The position numbers and the translations under genes are program-made. From NCBI RefSeq assembly GCF_019669985.1, contig NZ_AP019782.1:1663501-1727500 (forward strand): 64,000 nucleotides of DNA, in the 5' to 3' direction. This document shows, in pieces, positions 1-8,401 of this stretch. Position 1 is the stretch's first letter. Each line of letters opens with the position of its first letter. The notes under the pieces were generated by a model. It did not search any database and was not told the origin of the DNA. It was given only the letters and a program-made list of their open reading frames with translations. The DNA is from Methylogaea oryzae. GTDB taxonomy: Bacteria > Pseudomonadota > Gammaproteobacteria > Methylococcales > Methylococcaceae.

Positions 1-2
1 CT

Positions 3-1826
3 CTGGGGTTGCTGATCGGCACTTACGGCAACTGGCGGCTGGTGGCGGTTCCCTTGCGGCGGGAGACGGAGCGCTTGGGCGACGCCCTGACCTTGCCGGA
101 CTATTTCGCCCATCGTTTCGACGACCGCAGCCGGATTTTGCGCACGCCGGCGGCGTTTTTCATCTTGTTGTTCCTCTCCTTTTACGCCGGCTCCGGCTTC
201 GTCGCCGCCGGGCGTTTGCTGCAAACGCTGTTCGGCTGGGATTATCCGCTGGCGTTGGCGCTGGGGGCCGGCGCGGTGGTGTTGTACAGCGTCGGCGGCG
301 GTTTTTTGGCCGCCACCTGGGCCGACCTGCTCAACGGCAGCCTGATGTTCCTGGTGTTGTTGCTGACGGCGGCGGCGGGCGTTTATTTGAACGGCGGCCC
401 CGGCGGTATCCGCGACACCCTGGACGCTTTCAATCCGGCGTTGTTGTCGCCCTGGCTCCAGCCCGACGGCGAATCGCTGGGCTGGATCGGCATCGCTTCG
501 CTGCTGGCTTGGGGATTGGGGTATCCCGGCCAGCCGCAGATCCTGTCGCGTTTCATGGCCATCCGCCGCGCCGAGGAAATTCCCCTGGCGACGCGTGTGG
601 CCATGACGTGGCTGGTGACGGTGCTGGCCGCGGCGGTGCTGGTGGGCTACACAGGTATCGGCGTGCTGCGGCGGCCCCTGCAAGGCGTGGAAACGGAGGA
701 GGTGTTCATCCACATGGCCGTGCAGTTGTTTTCGCCCGGCGTGGCGGCGCTGTGCCTGGCGGGCATATTGGCGGCGGTGCTGGGATCAACCGCTTCCAAG
801 CTGCTGGTGGCGTCTTCCGCCGTGGCCCAGGATTTGTACAAGGACTGGTTGCGGCCGGACTGCCGGGACAGGGAGTTGCTGTGGGTGGGGCGCTGCTCGC
901 TGGTGGGCGTCTCGGTGGCGGCCTACGGCGTGGCACTGGACCCGCATAACACGGTGCTGGCCCTGGTGGGCCATGCCTGGGCCGGTTTCGGCGCGGCGTT
1001 CGGGCCGCCCTTGCTGCTGTCGTTGTATTGGCGGGGCATGACGCGCGACGGCGCCCTGGCCGGCATGGCGGTGGGCGGCGCGACGGTGCTGCTGTGGGGG
1101 CGCTGGCACGGCGGCTGGTTCGATGTGTACGAGCTGTTGCCCGGTTTTGTTTTTTCCGCGCTGGCGGTGGCTGTGGTCAGCCGTTGGGGGGCGGGCGTTC
1201 GCAAGGCTTGGAAAACGCTGCGCCGCATTGGCGGGCGCGGGTTGTTGGGGTTGTCGGCCGGTTTGGCCTGGCAAACGCCCCACGCGGAGGAGCCGCTGGT
1301 GGATCTGAGCTCGGCGATTCCCGACGTGCGCCTGGACATTCGTTATGCCACGGACAACAACTTCGCCGGCCGGCGATTGTATCCCGCGGCCCGCTGCCTG
1401 CTGCGCCGGCCGGTGGCGGAGCGCTTGGCGGAAGTGCAAAAGGAATTGGCCGGCATGGGCCTGGCTTTGAAAGTGTTCGACGGCTACCGGCCCTGGTCGG
1501 TGCAAAAGCTGCTGTGGGAGGTGCTGCCGGATGAGCGCTACGTGGCCGATCCGGCCAAGGGCTCGCGGCACAATCGGGGCGCGGCGGTAGATTTGACGCT
1601 GGTGGATGCCGAGGGCAGGGAGTTGGCCATGCCCTCGGCGTTCGACGAGTTTTCCGAAAAGGCCCACCGCGACTTCATGGATTTGCCGGAGGAGGCGTTA
1701 CGCAACCGCGCCCTGCTGGAGCAGGTGATGGCGCGCCACGGCTTCACCGGTTTGCCCACCGAGTGGTGGCATTTCGACTATGAAGGCTGGGAGCGTTTTC
1801 CCATCAGCGATGTGCCTTTGGATTAA
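3..1826 (+). CDS. SSS-family Na+/solute symporter fused to VanX-type D-Ala-D-Ala dipeptidase (5' end outside window)
   Basis: The reading frame is already open at the left edge, so the N-terminus is missing. Visible residues 1 to about 400 are a PutP-like sodium:solute symporter: the segment LTLPDYFAHRFDD matches the cytoplasmic loop of proline permease and many hydrophobic helices follow. A basic stretch (RKAWKTLRRIGGRG) and a short hydrophobic segment lead into a complete peptidase M15D domain from about residue 427. That domain has DIRYATDNNF, DGYRPW, the zinc motif H523-x6-D530, and E587-WW-H590 (numbering of the visible fragment). VanX/DdpX enzymes hydrolyse D-Ala-D-Ala. Each half is normally a separate protein. 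The basic-plus-hydrophobic linker looks like a former signal peptide, so I infer that the dipeptidase is held on the periplasmic side of a symporter taking up the released amino acid. Substrate is not determined. Confidence 0.85.
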   Translation: MGLLIGTYGNWRLVAVPLRRETERLGDALTLPDYFAHRFDDRSRILRTPAAFFILLFLSFYAGSGFVAAGRLLQTLFGWDYPLALALGAGAVVLYSVGGGFLAATWADLLNGSLMFLVLLLTAAAGVYLNGGPGGIRDTLDAFNPALLSPWLQPDGESLGWIGIASLLAWGLGYPGQPQILSRFMAIRRAEEIPLATRVAMTWLVTVLAAAVLVGYTGIGVLRRPLQGVETEEVFIHMAVQLFSPGVAALCLAGILAAVLGSTASKLLVASSAVAQDLYKDWLRPDCRDRELLWVGRCSLVGVSVAAYGVALDPHNTVLALVGHAWAGFGAAFGPPLLLSLYWRGMTRDGALAGMAVGGATVLLWGRWHGGWFDVYELLPGFVFSALAVAVVSRWGAGVRKAWKTLRRIGGRGLLGLSAGLAWQTPHAEEPLVDLSSAIPDVRLDIRYATDNNFAGRRLYPAARCLLRRPVAERLAEVQKELAGMGLALKVFDGYRPWSVQKLLWEVLPDERYVADPAKGSRHNRGAAVDLTLVDAEGRELAMPSAFDEFSEKAHRDFMDLPEEALRNRALLEQVMARHGFTGLPTEWWHFDYEGWERFPISDVPLD

Positions 1827-2266
1827 TGTCCGCCGCCGGCAGCAGCGGATCCGTGCCCGCCCGCCGCCGAAGCCGGGCGGCTGGTGGAACTGGAGTCGGT
1901 TTGGGCGATGGCGTGGATGTTCACCGTTTCGCCGTTCACCTTCAGTAAGGTGATGCCGTTGCCGGTTTCGTAATGGCATTCGGCATCTTTCACCGCGCCG
2001 CTGGAGCGCCAGGTGAAATTGGCGTAATTCATGTTGTCGCTGGACGTGGCCGCGGGGGTGTATACCCGTTCCTTGGCGTGCGCGTATATGGCGTTGCTGC
2101 ACTTGTCCAGGGCCAGTTTGCTCATCATGGACGCTTGTTGGGAAGCGGCTTGCATCTTTTCTTCCGGGGTTTCTCGGGATGATCCTACGATGACGAAGCC
2201 CACCACCATGACGGCGCCGAACAACAATAAGACCTTGGTGACTTGGGACATGCCTTCGTTTTCCAT
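1823..2266 (-). CDS. small single-pass membrane protein, function unknown
   Basis: 147 residues. The start ATG at 2266 is preceded by a strong AGGAGG about 8 bases upstream, which is better than the in-frame ATG further out. An N-terminal hydrophobic helix (VLLLFGAVMVVGFVIVG) is followed by a soluble domain with two cysteines (LDKCSNA, DAECHYE) that could form a disulfide, and by a Gly/Ala/His-rich tail ending in GGGH. The gene converges on the symporter-dipeptidase gene and the two stop codons overlap. I do not recognise a family. The single anchor suggests an inner-membrane protein with a periplasmic domain. Confidence 0.7.
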   Translation of the reverse strand: MENEGMSQVTKVLLLFGAVMVVGFVIVGSSRETPEEKMQAASQQASMMSKLALDKCSNAIYAHAKERVYTPAATSSDNMNYANFTWRSSGAVKDAECHYETGNGITLLKVNGETVNIHAIAQTDSSSTSRPASAAGGHGSAAAGGGH

Positions 2267-2398
2267 GGTCGACCTCCTCTGCTTGTGTAGTTGATCAGGC
2301 ATTAACTATACCAGTTATGGCCCCATTTCCGGCGAGCCTTTTGCCTGTCGCGGTGCTAGGATGGAAGGCGTCGAAACCGCAAGTCCCAAGGTGAAGCC

Positions 2399-3109
2399 AT
2401 GCTGCCCCTGCGCGATCTGAATCCGACCATCCATACTCCCGTCGCCACCTGGGGAGTGATAGGGCTCAATGCGCTGGCGTGGGTGTTCATCCAAGGCATG
2501 GGCATGGACGCGCCCATGGCCGAGTCCCTCTGCCGCTACGGGCTGATTCCCGCGGACCTGTTCGGCACGGCGCCGTTGGACGCCGCCATTCCGGTGACGG
2601 AAAACCTGGCCTGCACCCTGGAAAACTCCCATCCTTTGCCCACCTTGCTGAGCCATATGTTCATGCACGGCGGCTGGTTCCACATCATCACCAACATGTG
2701 GTTCCTCTACATTTTCGGCGACAACGTGGAAGACGCCATGGGCCCCGTGCGTTTCATCGTCTTCTATCTGCTGTGCGGCTTGGCGGCGGCGGTGACCCAG
2801 CTCATGGCCGATTCCAACGCCTTGATCCCCATGGTGGGGGCTTCCGGCGCCATCGGCGGCGTGCTGGGCGCTTATGCGCGGCTGTATCCCCAGGTGCGGG
2901 TGGTGACCCTGGTGCCCATCGGCTTTTATTTCACCCAGTTGGAACTGCCGGCCATCGCCATGCTGGGATATTGGTTTTTTCTGCAATTGGCCGGTGGAAT
3001 CCCGGCCCTGGCGGGTGCGGGCGGCGGGGTGGCGTTTTGGGCGCACATCGGCGGCTTTTTGGCGGGCCTGGTGTTGGTGGGCTTGCTGCGCCGTCCGGAC
3101 GAGGCTTGA
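2399..3109 (+). CDS. rhomboid-family intramembrane serine protease
   Basis: 236 residues with about six membrane helices. The family hallmarks are all visible: HMFMHGGWFHIITNMWFL in the second helix (the HxxxN-type oxyanion region), the nucleophile motif GASGAIGG around residue 150, and the general-base histidine in AHIGGFLAG near residue 220. Rhomboids cleave substrates within or next to transmembrane helices. An AAGGTG ribosome site lies five bases before the ATG. The small membrane gene at 3133 follows after 23 bases, probably in the same transcript. Confidence 0.92.
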   Translation: MLPLRDLNPTIHTPVATWGVIGLNALAWVFIQGMGMDAPMAESLCRYGLIPADLFGTAPLDAAIPVTENLACTLENSHPLPTLLSHMFMHGGWFHIITNMWFLYIFGDNVEDAMGPVRFIVFYLLCGLAAAVTQLMADSNALIPMVGASGAIGGVLGAYARLYPQVRVVTLVPIGFYFTQLELPAIAMLGYWFFLQLAGGIPALAGAGGGVAFWAHIGGFLAGLVLVGLLRRPDEA

Positions 3110-3132
3110 TTGAGAAAGGCAGGAGGGCGTTC

Positions 3133-3312
3133 ATGCAAAGATTGTTGAAGCATCCCCATCGCCGCAAGGCGTCCATCGGCTTGGTGGCGTTGGGCGGCGC
3201 TTTGCTGTTTCTGGCGCCGGAAGCGGGCGGCTGGTTCGGCGGCGGCGTTCTGCTGGCCGGCGTGTTGCTGGAGGGCTTGGCGGTGTACCGGGGCAAGGCG
3301 GACGGCGATTAA
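3133..3312 (+). CDS. 59-residue membrane protein, unknown
   Basis: A short reading frame with an excellent ribosome site (GGCAGGAGGG, five bases before ATG). It encodes a basic N-terminus (MQRLLKHPHRRK), two hydrophobic segments separated by a Pro/Gly turn (LAPEAGGWFGGG), and a charged tail. It follows the rhomboid gene closely, so it may be co-translated with it or act with it. Its stop codon overlaps the stop of the convergent gene by four bases. No family recognised. Confidence 0.6.
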   Translation: MQRLLKHPHRRKASIGLVALGGALLFLAPEAGGWFGGGVLLAGVLLEGLAVYRGKADGD

Positions 3313-4193
3313 GCCGCCTTCCGGTCGGCCGGCGGCGCCGCGACCGGCGCGCAGGCCAGCTGGACCTGGCCGCCGCTTTGCCGGGCGGCGAGCGCCAGGT
3401 CCTGAGCGTTTTCCAGCGCTTGCGTGGCGGCGGTCAAGGCGGCCAGATGGGTCTCGACCGGCTGGGCGTAGGGAACCGCGCCGATGGCGAATTTCAGCGG
3501 CTTGGATAGGCCGCAGGCGCCAAGCGCGATTTGCTTGTAGATTTTTTCCGTGGTCGGAACCACGTATTCGGCGGCGACATCCCACAACAGCACGGCGAAT
3601 CGCGCGCGCCCCAGGCGGGCCGTCCGGTCGGTTTTGCGCACAGCCATTCTGACCGCGCGGGCCACGCCGTAGTCCAGGTCGTCCGCCACGCGCCGGCCGA
3701 CGGCGGCGTTATCCTCGGGTTCCCATTCGATGCAGAGCACCACCAGGGACCCGTTGGTGCGTCCCAGCTTGCCGATCTCATCGGCGAAGTATTCCTTGAA
3801 AGCGTATTCGCTCATCAAGCCGGTGAGCCGGTCGGTGCGTTGCAGCAGGGCGCGGCGCAGCGACGCGGTTTTCCATTTGGCGGTGAGGAATACGACGCCG
3901 AGGAAAAATCCCAAGGCCAGGGCTTGATTGGCGGCCAGCAGTGGCAGTTGCCCGCTGGCCTGGGCCGCTGTCAGTCCCGCCAGGGTGCCGCTGATTGCGG
4001 ACGCCAGGGACAAAACGATGCCCCAGACGGAACCGGCATGCCATGCGGCCAGGACCACCGCGGCGGCATAGACATAGGCGACGTGCAACTGGCCGCCGCC
4101 GGCGTCGTCTATCACGCCGGCCAGCGCCAAGGCCAGCGTGGCGCAGAGCAGGGCGAATTCCTTATCGCGCAACGGTCTTATCCGGGGCGCCAT
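3309..4193 (-). CDS. membrane protein with degenerate GGDEF domain
   Basis: 294 residues from the ATG at 4193, which sits three bases after the stop of the upstream ABC gene and implies translational coupling. An in-frame ATG further upstream would overlap that gene by about 50 bases. The N-terminal 110 residues hold four or five hydrophobic helices. The C-terminal half has GGDEF-fold landmarks: DRLTGLMSEYAF at its start and the K-x-D-R-x-A-R-L-G helix leading to the active loop. The catalytic GG(D/E)EF loop itself is replaced by GRARF, so diguanylate cyclase activity is not expected. A c-di-GMP or GTP binding role, or a purely structural role beside the ABC protein, is possible. Confidence 0.75.
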   Translation of the reverse strand: MAPRIRPLRDKEFALLCATLALALAGVIDDAGGGQLHVAYVYAAAVVLAAWHAGSVWGIVLSLASAISGTLAGLTAAQASGQLPLLAANQALALGFFLGVVFLTAKWKTASLRRALLQRTDRLTGLMSEYAFKEYFADEIGKLGRTNGSLVVLCIEWEPEDNAAVGRRVADDLDYGVARAVRMAVRKTDRTARLGRARFAVLLWDVAAEYVVPTTEKIYKQIALGACGLSKPLKFAIGAVPYAQPVETHLAALTAATQALENAQDLALAARQSGGQVQLACAPVAAPPADRKAA

Positions 4194-4195
4194 CG

Positions 4196-6007
4196 CTAAT
4201 AGCGAACCAACGTGCCGTTTTGCACGGAGCTCAAATGCCAGCAACCGTCTTTTTTCAGCTCCAGCACCGCGTCCAGTTCCAGCACCGCGTCGTAGTTTTC
4301 CAGCCGGTCGTCGCGGTCACGCTTGCCGTGCCGGCCGGTGGTGAGGTAGCTGATCGAACGGCGGGACAGCAGCTCCAGCACCTTGTCCACATCCTCCTGG
4401 CTAAGCGCGTGGCCGATCCTTTCCAGGAAGGCGAATCGGGGCGACGCCAGGAACAAGCGGGCGAAAGCGATTAACTGCTGCTCGCCCAGGGACAGCATGT
4501 CGTTCCACTCGTGGGGCGTGTCCAAGTCGCCCGCTCGCGTCAGCACCGCTTCCAGATTCAAGGCGCACAGGTCGGCGATGATGCGTTCGTCGGATATTTC
4601 GTGCTCGTGCCCGGTTCTGACCAGCAATTCTCGCAGGGTGACGTGGGGCAGATAGGGCCTTTCCGGCAGGAAATAAATTTCGCCGAACGGCGGGCGTATG
4701 ATTTTTCCGCTGCCGGCGCTCCAGATGCCGGCCGTGGCGCGGAACAGGGCGACTTTGGCGTCTTCGTTGGAGCCGGAAATGAGCACTCGGGTGCCGAAAG
4801 GCACGGAGAAAGTGAGGTCGGTGACGAGCGGACGGCCGTCGTGGGGCGATTGCAGCGATACGCCTTGGAACGCCACCTGATCCCTTTCCTCGCTCACTTC
4901 CAGACCGCCCACCATCACCGATTGCCCGGCGGTCGCCGCCGCCGTGGAGGCGGACGTCACGATCGCCGGGATGGGGCAGCTGTCGCCCCGGTCGATGGCT
5001 TCTTCCAGCGAGCCCAGACGGGCGATGACCGCGGTGAAAGAGGAGATGGATTGGAAGTTGGTGACGATCAGCGAGAAGGCGCCGAGGAGGTGGGTGAACG
5101 CCATGGCCGACTGGGTCACCACGCCGAATTCCACCTTGCCGGAAATGAACATGGGGGCAACGATCAAGGCCGGCACGATCTGCGCGAGGTAGTTGTACCA
5201 GGTGGTGAAGTACCCGAGATTGCGGTTGACCTTGATGATGGTGCGGAAGTTGGCCGTCAGCTCGTCCAGGCGATGCAGCAGGCCGACTTTGAGGCGCTCT
5301 TCGCGATGCAGCAAGGCGATGGATTCGGCGTGTTCCCGCACGTGGATCAGCTCCGTGCGGAAATTGGCTTCCTTGTCGAATTGGTTGTAGTTCAGCCCCA
5401 CCAGGGAGCGTCCCAGGTAGTAGCTGGCGTAGGAGCCTATGCCGGCATACAAGACGGCGGCGATGAACAACATGGGGCTGATGGACCACAACACGCCGGA
5501 AAAAGCGATGGCGGTGAACGATCCGTTAAGAAACATCAGCGTGAAGGACAGGGTGGTGACGGTGAACGCCTTCACGTCGTCGGTGATGCGCTGGTCCGGG
5601 TTGGCGATTTCGCCGCTGGCGTAGAGGCGGTAGTAATTTCTCCGATCCAGATAGCGTTCCAGCAGGCGTTTGGTGAGCCATTCTCGCCACAGTATGCCGA
5701 GGGTTTCTTCCACGTAGCGGAATAGGATGGCGACCACGGTGGAGGCGACAAACACCAGAATATACAGGCCGGCTTGCAGCACGAAGCCTTTCAGGTTTTT
5801 GTTTTCTATGGCGGTGATGAAGTCGCGGCCGACATAGCTGTTGATGACGTTCAAGCTGTTGATGGCGAACATAAGTCCGATCAACAATGCTCCCAGGGTT
5901 TTGGCTTTGGCGCCGACTTCGGAGGTGAGGAACGATTTGATCCCTTTGCCCAGCCGCAGCATGGTCGGCCGGTCGATGAGTACTCGCGTGTTTGGTTGCG
6001 AAGTCAT
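4196..6007 (-). CDS. SbmA/YddA-like ABC transporter with degenerate ATP-binding domain
   Basis: 603 residues. The N-terminal about 330 residues match the SbmA/BacA-like membrane domain found in YddA-type half transporters (VGRDFITAIENKN, ASGEIANPDQRITDD, VAPMFISGKVEFGVVTQ). A complete C-terminal ABC domain follows, but the key motifs are altered. Walker A reads GSNEDAKVAL instead of GxxGxGKT/S, and Walker B is followed by FLER where FLDE is expected, so the catalytic Glu is replaced by Arg. The signature LSLGEQQ is intact. This is either a non-hydrolysing paralogue or a regulated scaffold. It is coupled to the degenerate GGDEF gene downstream. Relatives import or export peptides and other amphipathic compounds. 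Confidence 0.85.
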   Translation of the reverse strand: MTSQPNTRVLIDRPTMLRLGKGIKSFLTSEVGAKAKTLGALLIGLMFAINSLNVINSYVGRDFITAIENKNLKGFVLQAGLYILVFVASTVVAILFRYVEETLGILWREWLTKRLLERYLDRRNYYRLYASGEIANPDQRITDDVKAFTVTTLSFTLMFLNGSFTAIAFSGVLWSISPMLFIAAVLYAGIGSYASYYLGRSLVGLNYNQFDKEANFRTELIHVREHAESIALLHREERLKVGLLHRLDELTANFRTIIKVNRNLGYFTTWYNYLAQIVPALIVAPMFISGKVEFGVVTQSAMAFTHLLGAFSLIVTNFQSISSFTAVIARLGSLEEAIDRGDSCPIPAIVTSASTAAATAGQSVMVGGLEVSEERDQVAFQGVSLQSPHDGRPLVTDLTFSVPFGTRVLISGSNEDAKVALFRATAGIWSAGSGKIIRPPFGEIYFLPERPYLPHVTLRELLVRTGHEHEISDERIIADLCALNLEAVLTRAGDLDTPHEWNDMLSLGEQQLIAFARLFLASPRFAFLERIGHALSQEDVDKVLELLSRRSISYLTTGRHGKRDRDDRLENYDAVLELDAVLELKKDGCWHLSSVQNGTLVRY

Positions 6008-6108
6008 GCTTGCATTCTCGTTATTCTTGTTCTTTTCGGCGATTTTATTCGGTGTTGCGCCGCCGTACGCATCAGCCTTTTTAATGCTATATCCGGCCGT
6101 CCCCGACC

Positions 6109-6142
6109 GGCCAAGCGCCCGCGCGGCGGCGGGCGCTTGGCC
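6109..6142. terminator. long GC-rich hairpin after gnd
   Basis: A perfect 14-bp stem (6109-6122 with 6129-6142, six-base loop) lies between the end of gnd and the start of the ABC gene. It has no run of T directly after the stem on the minus strand, so it could be a weak terminator, an mRNA 3' stabiliser or a dispersed palindromic repeat. Confidence 0.45.
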
Positions 6143-6193
6143 GGGTTGCCGGCGAGTTCGTCGAGCAAGACCCCATTGTCCGTCCCGTGCGAT

Positions 6194-7702
6194 TTAGATC
6201 GGGCGTTCGGGGCGATCCGGCGCGGGCCAGTCCACGTGGAAAAATTTTCCTCTGGGCTGGTCCACTCTTTCGTAGGTGTGGGCGCCGAAGTAATCCCGTT
6301 GCGCTTGCAGCAAATTGGCCGGTAGGTTGGCGCTGCGGTAACCGTCGAAGTAGGCCAGGGCGGAGGAGAAGGCCGGCACCGGCAAGCCGTTGCGCACCGC
6401 CAGCACCAGGGTTTCCCGCCAATGGCCCTGTCCCTCGTGCAGCGCCTGGGAGAAATAAGGATCGAGCATCAGGTTTTGCAGGCCGGGATTTTGCCGGTAA
6501 GCGTCGGTGATTTTCTGCAGGAAGCGGGCGCGGATGATGCAGCCGCCGCGCCAGATCTGCGCGATGGTGCCGAAATCCAGTTGCCAACCGTAGGTTTGCT
6601 GCGCCCGTTCCATCAACTGGAAGCCCTGGGCGTAGGCGCAGATTTTGGCGCAGTAGAGCGCGTCGTGGACGGCGTCGATCAAGGCGGTACGATCCGCTTG
6701 CGTGCGCAGCGGCGGTCCCTGAAGCACTGTGCTGGCGGCGACGCGCTCCTCTTTCAGGGCGGACAGGGAGCGGGCGAACACCGCCTCGGCGATGGCGTTG
6801 GCCGGGGCCGCCTGTTCTAGGGCGCTGGCGGCGGTCCATTCGCCGGTGCCTTTCTGGCCGGCCGTATCCAGCACCTTGTCCACCAGGTAGCCGCCGGCGC
6901 GATCTTCCTGTTGCAGGATGTCGGCGGTGATTTCGATGAGGTAGCTGGACAGGGGGCCTTGTTCCCATCGGCGGAAAATGTCGCTGATGGCCTTGGCGTC
7001 CAAATCCAGCAGGTTCTTCAGCAGCCAATAGGCTTCGCAAATCAGCTGCATGTCGATGTATTCGATGCCGTTGTGCACCATCTTCACGTAGTGGCCGGCG
7101 CCGTTCTCGCCGATGTAGGCGGTGCACGGCACGCCGCCGGAAACCGGCCGGCCCTTGGCCGCGCCTTCCAGGGGCAGGCCGGTTTCCGGGTCGATTTTGG
7201 CGGCGATGGCGGTCCAGATGGGTTCCAGTTGCGCCCAGGCCGCGCGGCTGCCGCCGGGCATGAGGGACGGTCCGAAACGGGCGCCGGTTTCGCCGCCGGA
7301 CACGCCGGAGCCGATGAACTCGAAGCCCTTGGCGGTCAGCTCTTTCTCTCGGCGGATGGTGTCCAGCCAGTAGGCGTTGCCGCCGTCGATGAGGATGTCG
7401 CCGGCTTCCAGATGGGGCAACAGGGCGGCGATGGTGCTGTCGGTGGCTTCGCCGGCCTTGATCAGCAGCACGATTTTGCGCGGGCGCTTGATGGACCGGG
7501 CGAATTCGGCCAGCTCGGCGCAGCCGAGGACGCGCTCGTGGCTGGGTTCTTTCTCCCGGCAGTGCGCGACGAAGGCGTCGGTGATTTCGTGATGGCGGTT
7601 GTAAACGGCGATGGTGTAGCCGTGGTCGGCGATGTTCAATGCGAGGTTTTGTCCCATGACCCCCAAGCCGACCAGGCCGATGTCGGCGTTTGCGTTACTC
7701 AT
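6194..7702 (-). CDS. gnd: 6-phosphogluconate dehydrogenase, decarboxylating
   Basis: 502 residues, slightly longer than the usual 470-480. The Rossmann motif [18 protein letters not shown] is at the N-terminus with NR after the second strand, as in NADP-dependent enzymes. The substrate-binding segments [21 protein letters not shown] and KMVHNGIEY, the latter with the catalytic Lys, are intact. The enzyme oxidises 6-phosphogluconate to ribulose 5-phosphate, CO2 and NADPH. It lies 18 bases after narI on the same strand and may be read from the nar operon. An AGGAG lies ten bases before the ATG. Ribulose 5-phosphate is also the substrate of the Rpe-type epimerase at 19804. Confidence 0.96.
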   Translation of the reverse strand: MSNANADIGLVGLGVMGQNLALNIADHGYTIAVYNRHHEITDAFVAHCREKEPSHERVLGCAELAEFARSIKRPRKIVLLIKAGEATDSTIAALLPHLEAGDILIDGGNAYWLDTIRREKELTAKGFEFIGSGVSGGETGARFGPSLMPGGSRAAWAQLEPIWTAIAAKIDPETGLPLEGAAKGRPVSGGVPCTAYIGENGAGHYVKMVHNGIEYIDMQLICEAYWLLKNLLDLDAKAISDIFRRWEQGPLSSYLIEITADILQQEDRAGGYLVDKVLDTAGQKGTGEWTAASALEQAAPANAIAEAVFARSLSALKEERVAASTVLQGPPLRTQADRTALIDAVHDALYCAKICAYAQGFQLMERAQQTYGWQLDFGTIAQIWRGGCIIRARFLQKITDAYRQNPGLQNLMLDPYFSQALHEGQGHWRETLVLAVRNGLPVPAFSSALAYFDGYRSANLPANLLQAQRDYFGAHTYERVDQPRGKFFHVDWPAPDRPERPI

Positions 7703-7720
7703 TCGGCAGATGCTCCTGTG

Positions 7721-8401
7721 TCAGGTCCGTCGGCGCACGACTTGATATGGCCTCGCCACATAGGCCACGGGCGCGCTCCAAATATGCACCAGCCTGCTGA
7801 AGGGGAAAACCAGGAACAGGGTGGTGCCTAAGAATATGTGCAGCTTGAAGATAAAGCTTACCTCAAGGATGGCATCCGCCGCACCTCCGCGGAAGGTGAC
7901 GATGCGCTGCGCCCAGTCCGCCAGCAGCAGCATATTGCTGCCGTCCAGGTGAAACAGGGATACGGGCAGGGTCAACAGGCCCAGGGCCAGCTGCGCGGCG
8001 ATCAGGCCGAGGATGAAAAAATCCATGCGGCTGCTGGTGGCGCGGATGCGCGGATCGGTCCAGCGGCGGCGGATGAGGAGGAACAGCCCCACGGCGCAGA
8101 TGCCGCCGAAAAGGCCGCCGGCGACGACGGCCAGCACTTGCTTGGCGGAAGTGGAAAGGCCGAGTGCGTGGTACACCGCGGGCGGCGTCAGCAGGCCGAC
8201 GGTGTGGCCGACGAACAGCATGAGGATGCCCATGTGGAATAGGTTGCTGCCCAACCGCATGTCTTTGCTGCGCAGCATTTGGCTGGAGCCGCTGCGCCAG
8301 GAGAATTGGTCCCGCTCGAAACGCGCCAGGCTGCCGAGCAGGAAAACGGTGAGGGCCACGTAGGGGTAGTAGCCGAACAGCAGGGTGTTGAGGTGGTTCA
8401 T
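7721..8401 (-). CDS. narI: respiratory nitrate reductase gamma subunit (cytochrome b)
   Basis: 226 residues with five membrane helices. It carries the haem-ligand histidine pairs of NarI: two in the second helix (SNLFHMGILMLFVGHTVG) and two in the last helix (KLHIFLGTTL and RLVHIWS). The subunit takes electrons from quinol and passes them to NarH. The start codon overlaps the stop of narJ in an ATGA, typical of coupled nar genes. Confidence 0.96.
   Translation of the reverse strand: MNHLNTLLFGYYPYVALTVFLLGSLARFERDQFSWRSGSSQMLRSKDMRLGSNLFHMGILMLFVGHTVGLLTPPAVYHALGLSTSAKQVLAVVAGGLFGGICAVGLFLLIRRRWTDPRIRATSSRMDFFILGLIAAQLALGLLTLPVSLFHLDGSNMLLLADWAQRIVTFRGGAADAILEVSFIFKLHIFLGTTLFLVFPFSRLVHIWSAPVAYVARPYQVVRRRT

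Noticed and set aside
786..1667. Long antisense frames in the symporter gene and many similar ones elsewhere
   Set aside because: They are explained by GC-rich codon bias of the real genes and show no family features.
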